48,529 nucleotides of DNA from Verrucomicrobiota bacterium (GTDB taxonomy: Bacteria > Verrucomicrobiota > Verrucomicrobiia > Limisphaerales > SIBE01): positions 1 to 48,529 of the forward strand of contig JAQBVM010000010.1 of assembly GCA_027623095.1 (NCBI GenBank). Reading direction: 5' to 3'. Below are positions 42,971 to 48,529 of this stretch, one piece after another. Position 1 is the first letter of the stretch. Each line of letters begins with the position of its first letter. The notes beneath the pieces are model-generated. The model did no database searches and was not told the DNA's origin. It saw only the letters and a program-made list of their open reading frames with translations. Both the position numbers and the translations under genes were made by a program.

Positions 42971-43117
42971 AAGTCATCGAATATTCCCCAACATCCATAT
43001 CGAGAATCATCCACGCTTGTCGCATCATGGCAATCATTAGTCGTATCTTGATGAAGTGGCGTCGGGGAGTCGATTCGGATGAAAAGGCCCAATCAAGAAT
43101 CGGTCATCGTTTTGGGT

Positions 43118-43186
43118 GGGAGGGCGAGACTGGCGACAAACTCTTTTTTGGCGGATTCCAGGGTTCGGCGGGAGCCTCCCCCTCCC
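43118..43186. repeat. Inverted-repeat element, family 2, copy 2
   Basis: The right arm GGGTTCGGCGGGAGCC then TCCCCCTCCC (43161-43186) matches copy 1 at nearly every base. The left arm, GGGAGGGCGAGACTGGCG from 43118, has diverged in its last third. The element ends 72 bases before the transposase-like frame at 43258, and cuts an open frame that starts at ATG 43027 (MAIISRILMKWRRG), which may be the remains of a small gene. Confidence 0.75.
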
Positions 43187-43217
43187 AATTTTCCGTTACA
43201 GATGAGGGCGTACGCCA

Positions 43218-43234
43218 CAACCCCGACGGGGTTG
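43218..43234. repeat. REP-like hairpin upstream of the transposase fragment
   Basis: CAACCCC-gac-GGGGTTG is a perfect 7-base-pair stem with a three-base loop, 24 bases before the transposase ATG. Related hairpins lie downstream at 43502-43595. Palindromes of this type accompany IS200/REP-associated tyrosine transposases, which cut next to such hairpins in single-stranded DNA. Confidence 0.75.
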
Positions 43235-43257
43235 CGACCTGAAATGAAAGGAAACCT

Positions 43258-43497
43258 ATGCCCCAATCGTTGTCGATCGTTTACATTCATCTGATCTTCT
43301 CAACGAAAGACCGCCGTCCACTTCTTCGGGACCGAAAGATTCGTGGGACATTGCACGCATATTTGGGAGAGGTTTCCAAACGCCTCGATTGTCCGCCCAT
43401 CCTCATTGGTGGAGTCGAGGACCACATTCATATGTTGGCGCGTTTTGGCCGCACGATTACGCAGGCCGAATGGGATGAACGATATGTTTGGGATTGA
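43258..43497 (+). pseudogene. Truncated REP-associated tyrosine transposase (IS200-like)
   Basis: The 79-residue frame begins MPQSLSIVYIHLIFSTKDRR and continues with the HUH-type metal motif GGVEDHIHMLARFGRTITQA, features of Y1 transposases of the IS200/IS605 and RAYT groups. Normal members run to 140-180 residues, with a catalytic tyrosine in the C-terminal half. Here the frame stops soon after DERYVWD, so the active-site Tyr region is missing or replaced and the protein is probably inactive. REP-like hairpins flank it on both sides. Confidence 0.8.
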
Positions 43498-43501
43498 GAC
43501 G

Positions 43502-43595
43502 CAACCCTGTTGGGGTTGTAATCTGGGGCGACGGTTTCCCAGGGTAGCTCGTGCCTTGCAACCCTGGGCTTCGTTGCGCAATCCCGTTGGGATTG
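43502..43595. repeat. Cluster of REP-like hairpins downstream of the transposase fragment
   Basis: Three hairpins lie in a row: CAACCCTGTTGGGGTTG (43502-43518), CCCAGGGT ... ACCCTGGG (43538-43568) with the classical interior tagctcgtgccttgc, and CAATCCCGTTGGGATTG (43579-43595). They resemble the upstream hairpin (43218-43234) in sequence and length. This layout, a RAYT-like fragment within a cluster of its own palindromes, is that of a REP unit. Confidence 0.75.
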
Positions 43596-43778
43596 TGGGA
43601 GCCTGCGATACGCCGTTGGTTTTCTGCCGTTGTCATGGGGGATGAATTACCGAATGGCATTAGCCTAAAGGCGGGACTGCAAACGTCACAAGTGTCGTCA
43701 ACGCTACGGGCTCCTCAGAAATGCCGTTCCTTTGCGTGCCGTGAGACAATTGGCCTGGAAATCGCTATCTTTCTCTCC

Positions 43779-46700
43779 GTGATTGTACGTGGTTGGTCAC
43801 GATTATTTGTCGCGGTGTGTTTTGCGCTTTGGTTGGTGCCGGTGATGGCGCAATCGACGACGAGCCCGGCTCTGACTGCGGTCTCTGGTTTGTACCGCCC
43901 CGATCGGATTTTGGTCCGGTTCAAAGCGAATGCCCCACCGGAAAAGCGTTCTCAATTCAACGAGGCCAACGGATTGAAAGTCCGGCGGGGTTTCCGAATT
44001 GTGGAAAACGGCGTGCTGCTTGACCTGCCCAACAACTCCACTGTTGAAGCAATGGTCGATCGCTGTGAAGCCTCAGATCTGATCGAATCTGCGGAGCCGG
44101 ACTACTGGGTTCATGCGTTCGCTTCCCCGAACGATCCGAGTTATGCAAACGGAACTCTCTGGAATCTGAATAATACCGGGCGCAGCGGAGGTCGAGCGGA
44201 CGCGGACATCGACGCGCCCGAAGCATGGAATGTCGCGACCGATGCTTCGAAGGTGATTGTGGCGGTGATCGATTCCGGGATTCGTTACACACACCAAGAT
44301 CTGGCGCGCAATATGTGGTCCAATCCAGGCGAAACTGGATTCGACCGGGTTGGAAGAAGCAAAGCCACGAACGGAGTTGATGACGACGGAAACGGATACG
44401 TCGATGACGTCCACGGGATCGACACGGTTCTGAACACAGGAGACCCAAACGATCCGGATGGCCACGGAACGCACGTCGCCGGGATCATCGGGGCCGTCGG
44501 CAACAATCGCCTCGGAGTCGTCGGGGTCACGTGGACCGTGCAACTGATCGCCTGCCGATTTTTGGATACGCGGGGAAGCGGTTCGATCTCGGACGCGATT
44601 CAGTGCATTGATTATGCGCGCGACCATGGCGCTTCGATCATCAACGCGAGCTGGGGGAATCAAAACAATTCGTTATTTCTGGAATCGGCGATACGCCAGT
44701 GCCGCGCTTTGGGCATTATCGTGGTCGCAGCAGCGGGCAACGAGGCCGTGGACAACGATCGAATTCCCAGCTATCCGGCCAACTACGATCTCGACAATGT
44801 TGTTTCCGTGACCGGCACGACGCGAACGGATTCTCTGGCCGCCGCCGCGAATTTTGGCGCCATCAGCGTTGATCTGGCCGCCCCGGGAGAATCGATCTAT
44901 TCCACTTACAATCGTTCGGATTCAGCGTACGCGTTTCTCAGTGGCACGTCGATGGCAGTGCCGCATGTGACGGGCGCATTGGCGCTGGCGAGGCAGCTTT
45001 TCCCGGGCGAAAGCTACAAGCAGAGCATTGGTCGAATTCTGGCGACGACAGATCCAATTGACGGTTTGAAAGGCAGGAGCGTCACCGAAGGGCGCCTGAA
45101 TCTCGATAGCGCGCTGCGCACTAGTCTTGTGGCCGATTTCGCGGCGGACATTGTCACCGGAAGCCCGCCGCTCACTGTGCGATTCACGAATGGTTCGTTT
45201 GGCAATTCAATTCGGTCCACCTGGAATTTTGGAGACGGATCGCCCGGGAACACAGAGTTCAGCCCGAGACACGTGTTTGAACGGGAAGGGGAATTTACGG
45301 TTACGCTAACCGTCCGTGATGCCGTTGGAAACCAACGCACAAAGAGCCGCGTGATTTCTGTGGCGGCCAATTACAGTCTTCGCAGTGAGCCGTTTGATTG
45401 GATTGATCCCTCATCGATGTCCAGCATTCGCTTGCCAGACGACGGCGTGAGCAGCGCCCGAGCACTTCCCTTCGAATTCAAATTTTACGGAAAGCGCTAT
45501 CGGGAATTCTTTGTGGGCGCCAATGGTCTGATTGGCTTTATCAATCAACAGCTTGACACTCCGTTTAACTCAAACTTGCCCAACGCGGTAGCTCCGAATG
45601 CGATTATCTGTCCGTGGTGGGACGACCTGAACCCAGCGTCGGGTGGGGAGATTCGCATCGGCACGATCGGCGCCGCGCCAAAACGTAGCGCTGTCGTTTC
45701 GTGGGTGAACGTTCCGCACCAGTCGAGACGCACCTATTCCTTCACGTTCCAGATCGTCTTGCGCGAGGAATCGGACGAAATCCTGTTTCAGTACCTGAAG
45801 GTGGAACCGAATCGAAGCCGGGGCGCCGGGAAAACCGCGGCTGTGGGGATCGAAAATGCAAACGGCACCGTGGCGAAACGCTATGCGTACGGAGGCAGTA
45901 CTTTGCTCAAGAACAATCAGACAATTCTGTTTGCACCTCCGGAAACGGGCGGCTTGCTCGTTCAAACTACGGCTGATTTCGTGTCTTCAGGCGAAGCGGG
46001 AGGACCGTTCTCGCCGGAACGGCAGACTTACACATTGGAGAACACGTCGAATTCCTCGCTGACTTGGTTGGTTCGGGCCAGCGTGGAGTGGCTCTCGTTT
46101 TCGACCTCGACCGGCACTCTGTTGCCGGGCCAGCAGACCACTGTCTCCGCCACGGTCAATTCTCTCGGCACATTGCTAGCCGGCGGGTCCTATTCGGGCG
46201 TCCTGTTGTTCGAGAATCTTGAGTCCGGAAACGGCAACACGTCGCGCGATCTACTACTTACGATTACGGGACGTGGTGCGATTCTAGACGTTACTCCAGC
46301 TTCAGAACTCCGTTCGAGCGGTTTTACCGGCGGACCGTTTAACCCGGCGAGCGGCGTGTATCGGTTAGAGAACCGAGGCGACGCGGAATTGCACTGGATC
46401 TCGGAGACGGAGGCGGATTGGGTCTTTATTACACCCAGGGAAGGCTTGCTGGCTCCGGGAGAAGGGATCAACATCGAAGTGTCGATCACGGATGAAGCGC
46501 GGAACCTCGCCGACGGACGCTATGTAAGCCGCGCAATTTTTCGATACTCGGCCGACCCAAGCAAAAGCACGGATCGGGAAGTTGTTCTGACAGTGATTTC
46601 ACCCTCTGCAAAACTGGCAATTGAACCGCAGGATAGCTTGCGGTTTTCGGAATTGATCCCTCTCGGAAACGTTTCATCTCGAACGGAGGTGAACTTGATG

Positions 46701-47150
46701 AACCCGGGCAGCACCAGTCTCGCGTGGCACGCCAGCAGCAGCGAGCTGTGGAACAGTCTCACGCCGGATCACGGCCGCCTCGAAGCGGGCGAGGCTGTTC
46801 CGATATCGGTGTTTATCAACGAAAACGCCAATCTGCTCTCCCCGGGCGTCCACGACTCGTTGGTTGTGTTTTCTTCGACCGGCGGAGCTTCGAGCGCGTC
46901 GTTGAAAGTGAGTCTGGAGGTGGCTCGATCTGTGATTCTGACGCTGCGAATACTCGACTCTGAGAACCTCACCGTCCCGCTTTCGGTTTCTGGAAAACCG
47001 GGCAGTGTTTTCCGGATCGAGACTTCCAGGGACCTGATTCACTGGACGTTGATGCGGAGCGTGACGATTACAGACGGCGGCGGAGTTGAAATCGTTGATT
47101 CCGAAGCCGCCGGAAGTTCTCCGCGATTCTACCGCGCTTTATTGGAGTAG
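43779..47150 (+). CDS. Secreted subtilisin-family serine protease with PKD and BACON-like domains
   Basis: From GTG 43779 the product has 1123 residues; the frame is open upstream to 43551, but that part is encoded by REP hairpins. Residues 1-25 form a signal peptide, followed by a prodomain with LYRPDRILVRFKANAP. The S8 catalytic triad is Asp165 (AVIDSGIRYTHQD), His232 (GHGTHVAGI) and Ser391 (GTSMAVPHV), with oxyanion Asn321 (AAAGNEA). A PKD domain follows (about 451-528), then a beta-sandwich (to about 730) and three BACON-like repeats of about 100 residues with LENTSNSSLTWLV and LENRGDAELHWI. No sorting motif is visible at the end. It should digest proteins outside the cell. Confidence 0.92.
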   Translation: MIVRGWSRLFVAVCFALWLVPVMAQSTTSPALTAVSGLYRPDRILVRFKANAPPEKRSQFNEANGLKVRRGFRIVENGVLLDLPNNSTVEAMVDRCEASDLIESAEPDYWVHAFASPNDPSYANGTLWNLNNTGRSGGRADADIDAPEAWNVATDASKVIVAVIDSGIRYTHQDLARNMWSNPGETGFDRVGRSKATNGVDDDGNGYVDDVHGIDTVLNTGDPNDPDGHGTHVAGIIGAVGNNRLGVVGVTWTVQLIACRFLDTRGSGSISDAIQCIDYARDHGASIINASWGNQNNSLFLESAIRQCRALGIIVVAAAGNEAVDNDRIPSYPANYDLDNVVSVTGTTRTDSLAAAANFGAISVDLAAPGESIYSTYNRSDSAYAFLSGTSMAVPHVTGALALARQLFPGESYKQSIGRILATTDPIDGLKGRSVTEGRLNLDSALRTSLVADFAADIVTGSPPLTVRFTNGSFGNSIRSTWNFGDGSPGNTEFSPRHVFEREGEFTVTLTVRDAVGNQRTKSRVISVAANYSLRSEPFDWIDPSSMSSIRLPDDGVSSARALPFEFKFYGKRYREFFVGANGLIGFINQQLDTPFNSNLPNAVAPNAIICPWWDDLNPASGGEIRIGTIGAAPKRSAVVSWVNVPHQSRRTYSFTFQIVLREESDEILFQYLKVEPNRSRGAGKTAAVGIENANGTVAKRYAYGGSTLLKNNQTILFAPPETGGLLVQTTADFVSSGEAGGPFSPERQTYTLENTSNSSLTWLVRASVEWLSFSTSTGTLLPGQQTTVSATVNSLGTLLAGGSYSGVLLFENLESGNGNTSRDLLLTITGRGAILDVTPASELRSSGFTGGPFNPASGVYRLENRGDAELHWISETEADWVFITPREGLLAPGEGINIEVSITDEARNLADGRYVSRAIFRYSADPSKSTDREVVLTVISPSAKLAIEPQDSLRFSELIPLGNVSSRTEVNLMNPGSTSLAWHASSSELWNSLTPDHGRLEAGEAVPISVFINENANLLSPGVHDSLVVFSSTGGASSASLKVSLEVARSVILTLRILDSENLTVPLSVSGKPGSVFRIETSRDLIHWTLMRSVTITDGGGVEIVDSEAAGSSPRFYRALLE

Positions 47151-47230
47151 TAGAACGCCGCGTTCATTGGTGGATGGCCGGATCCCGGTTTCGCATGACA
47201 CGGCAGTGGTGTTGGTGCATAACACGTCCT

Positions 47231-47947
47231 GTGAACAATCCGATCATCGTCGCCCTTGACGTTTCCACGCCTGAAAGAGCCCTTGACCTGGCTCGAAAGC
47301 TTTTGCCCCACGTCGGCGCATTTAAGATCGGAAGCGAACTCTTCACTTCAGCCGGACCCGAAATGGTGAGGCAGATTCGCGGGTTTGGAGGGATGGTATT
47401 CCTTGATCTAAAGTTTCATGACATTCCCAATACCGTTGCAAAAGCGGTCGCCGCGGCCGTTCGATTGGATGTCCAGATGCTAACAATCCACACGAGCGGA
47501 GGAAGAGAAATGATGAAAGCGGCCGAAGAGTCGGCTCAGGCGGCAGCCGGCAGCCTAGGAACAGCCGCTCCTTTGGTGCTGGGAGTGACGGTCCTGACAA
47601 GTCTGGACGTCGCATCTATCAGCGAAGTTGGTATGCAAGCAGATATTGGGCGGCAGGTTGAACGTCTGGCGGTTCTTGCGGCGGAGTCTGGCCTTCGCGG
47701 TTTAGTCTGTTCTCCACTTGAAGTGGTTGCGCTTCGCAGGTTGGTTCCGGAAGAGCTTCAACTCGTCACGCCCGGTATTCGAACTGCAGACAGTCGTAAC
47801 GACGATCAAAAGCGAACGTTGAGCCCAAAGGAAGCACTAGGCGCGGGGGCTAACTGGCTTGTCATTGGCCGCCCCATATACGCCGCCGAGAACCCCGTTG
47901 CGGCCGCGGAACAGATCCTCAAGTCGATCCAATCGAACGAACCGTGA
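47231..47947 (+). CDS. pyrF: Orotidine 5'-phosphate decarboxylase
   Basis: The enzyme makes UMP from OMP. GTG 47231 gives 238 residues beginning NNPIIVALDVSTPERALDLA; the frame extends further upstream but without coding character. The active-site phrase is VFLDLKFHDIPNTV, with Asp59, Lys61 and Asp64, and Lys32 in GAFKIGSELF. Phosphate-binding TPGIRTADSRNDDQKRTLSP and IGRPIYAAENP follow as in the family. It follows the protease by 80 bases and is immediately followed by transposase debris. Confidence 0.94.
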   Translation: MNNPIIVALDVSTPERALDLARKLLPHVGAFKIGSELFTSAGPEMVRQIRGFGGMVFLDLKFHDIPNTVAKAVAAAVRLDVQMLTIHTSGGREMMKAAEESAQAAAGSLGTAAPLVLGVTVLTSLDVASISEVGMQADIGRQVERLAVLAAESGLRGLVCSPLEVVALRRLVPEELQLVTPGIRTADSRNDDQKRTLSPKEALGAGANWLVIGRPIYAAENPVAAAEQILKSIQSNEP

Positions 47948-47949
47948 GG

Positions 47950-48009
47950 TTTGATCTGAGCCTGTTCAAAACCGAAAAACATTTTACTTCCTGGTTGGGA
48001 CTGTGCCCG
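47950..48009 (+). pseudogene. Fragment of an IS110-family transposase
   Basis: Directly after the pyrF stop, the plus strand reads FDLSLFKTEKHF followed by TSWLGLCP. This matches the C-terminal phrase of IS110 transposases, in which a FxTEKHFxSWLGLCP segment precedes the second RuvC-like catalytic part. The reading ends abruptly at about 48009, where another fragment begins. About 20 codons are preserved, so the identification rests on a single highly conserved motif. Confidence 0.55.
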
Positions 48010-48119
48010 TTCACACCTTCCGCGAGGACTTCCGTGGCGACCAGAATGCGGTAACCATCCTTGGTCAGGCCGTAGTGCGCATACATCAAATCGTCTTTGC
48101 CTGTCGCAATCGCAACCGT
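48006..48119 (-). pseudogene. Fragment of an SF2-type helicase C-terminal domain
   Basis: The minus strand is open from 48119 to the IS110 fragment and reads TGKDDLMYAHYGLTKDGYR then ILVATEVLAEGVN. The VATEVLAEGVN phrase is the motif V region of superfamily 2 helicases, such as those of restriction systems. The text stops where the IS110 fragment begins, so an insertion probably broke the gene. Upstream of about 48119 the frame meets a stop. A SNF2-like or restriction helicase is the best guess. Confidence 0.5.
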
Positions 48120-48198
48120 TCATCCTAGATTCGGCAGTTGAGAAACCGCTAATCCACGCTAATCAAAGAGATCTGAAGGAACCATTCCCAGGATTGTC

Positions 48199-48375
48199 TC
48201 ACCTGGCGGGTGAAGAGCCTCGCAATTGGAACATCTTCTTCATTAGCGTCCAAGTCTGATTCTTGGATTCGTCGAGGTGGTTGACGAGGTTGCGGATGAA
48301 ACAAAGAAAGCGCGGCTCGTCGAACTTCTGCCGGAAGGTTTCGCCGATGGTCTTTCTCGCTTGTTCGAGGTTCAT
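48199..48375 (-). pseudogene. N-terminal fragment of an Eco57I-type restriction-modification enzyme
   Basis: ATG 48375 opens 58 codons: MNLEQARKTIGETFRQKF then DEPRFLCFIRNLVNHLDESK. A lead such as FxxxFDxxRFxxFIxNLLNHLDE is the usual start of Eco57I-like fused restriction endonuclease-methylases and of related BREX/DISARM-type methylases, which run to over 900 residues. Here the frame ends in TGA at 48199-48201. It is probably a remnant of a defence gene that belonged with the helicase fragment next to it. The family call rests on the N-terminal pattern only. Confidence 0.5.
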
Positions 48376-48462
48376 GTTTTTCTTAACCGCGAAAGGACGC
48401 AGAGATTTCCACCGCGAATGAACGCGAATAGACGCGAATGGCTGCGGAGGCCCTGCCGGGCG

Positions 48463-48529
48463 GGCGCATCTCCGAATGAGGGCAGACCACCCTCCGCACT
48501 TCCGCCGAGAAGGACGCCGACAACTCTCG
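48463..48529 (+). repeat. Dispersed repeat family 3, copy 2 (cut by the window edge)
   Basis: These 67 bases, ending cgacaactctcg, align with 29555-29620 in the same orientation. The 87 bases before hold no gene but contain the formulaic phrase cgcgaatgaacgcgaatag typical of intergenic regions in this group. The element continues beyond the window, so its right end cannot be defined. Confidence 0.65.

Noticed and set aside
43551-43778. N-terminal extension of the subtilase
   Set aside because: It crosses REP hairpins and low-quality coding sequence; a good signal peptide begins at GTG 43779.
1-48529. CRISPR arrays, rRNA, tRNA or prophage modules
   Set aside because: No run of regularly spaced identical repeats, no conserved rRNA segments, no cloverleaf and no capsid, terminase or integrase-like gene was seen.

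Overview
The window looks like a chromosome segment of a free-living Verrucomicrobiota bacterium, probably the Pedosphaerales/Limisphaerales group. This is inferred from gene content: formylglycine sulfatases, DUF1080 (3-keto-disaccharide hydrolase) proteins, a PqaA-like hydrolase, DUF5069, a Tat-exported rhamnonate dehydratase homologue, FG-GAP proteins, a protease with a Verrucomicrobia-style modular tail, small palindromic dispersed repeats, and intergenic phrases such as cgcgaatgaacgcgaat. No rRNA, tRNA or CRISPR array was seen.

Layout. 1-4.5 kb: envelope and hypothetical genes, then hflK-hflC reading leftward. 4.6-8.3 kb: a coupled lipoprotein/sialidase pair facing an iduronate-type sulfatase. 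8.5-10.8 kb: a vapBC module with a leaderless-looking promoter inside its operator, and two overlapping genes of unknown role, one with a SEC-C zinc motif. 10.9-12.7 kb: gene debris and repeats (fragments resembling an ABC-2 permease and a STAND NTPase, and two inverted-repeat elements). 12.7-19.8 kb: secreted hydrolases and sugar enzymes (lipase, two divergent DUF1080 genes, PD40 beta-propeller, PqaA-like hydrolase, DUF5069, RhmD-like enolase). 19.9-22.3 kb: a RelE/ParE-type toxin-antitoxin pair, a HEAT-repeat gene end and a second sulfatase. 22.3-28.0 kb: a multi-PAS/GAF hybrid histidine kinase, then threonine synthase and a phosphoglycerate-dehydrogenase-like gene. 28.0-31.3 kb: repeats, an FG-GAP protein, a PHP/hydrolase fusion that has lost key parts, and a promoter-hairpin-terminator unit that looks like a regulatory RNA. 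31.8-38.7 kb: MATE exporter, bifunctional acyltransferase/acyl-ACP synthetase, purH and two methyltransferases. 38.9-43.0 kb: an acyl-CoA energy operon (CoA hydrolase/transferase-GNAT fusion plus ADP-forming acyl-CoA synthetase). 43.0-47.9 kb: repeats, a truncated REP-type transposase with REP-like hairpins, a large secreted subtilase and pyrF. 47.9-48.5 kb: fragments of an IS110 transposase, a helicase and an Eco57I-type restriction-modification protein.

How the genes fit together. The sulfatases, sialidase, DUF1080 proteins, rhamnonate dehydratase homologue, PqaA-like hydrolase and subtilase suggest degradation of sulfated, deoxysugar-rich polysaccharide and protein outside the cytoplasm. 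The remaining intact genes are core metabolism (thrC, purH, pyrF), membrane quality control (hflKC), phospholipid repair (aas-like) and acyl-CoA energy conservation. The stretches between are unusually rich in small non-autonomous repeats and truncated genes. The least explained items are the structured RNA/terminator unit near 31.1-31.3 kb and the three inverted-repeat families.
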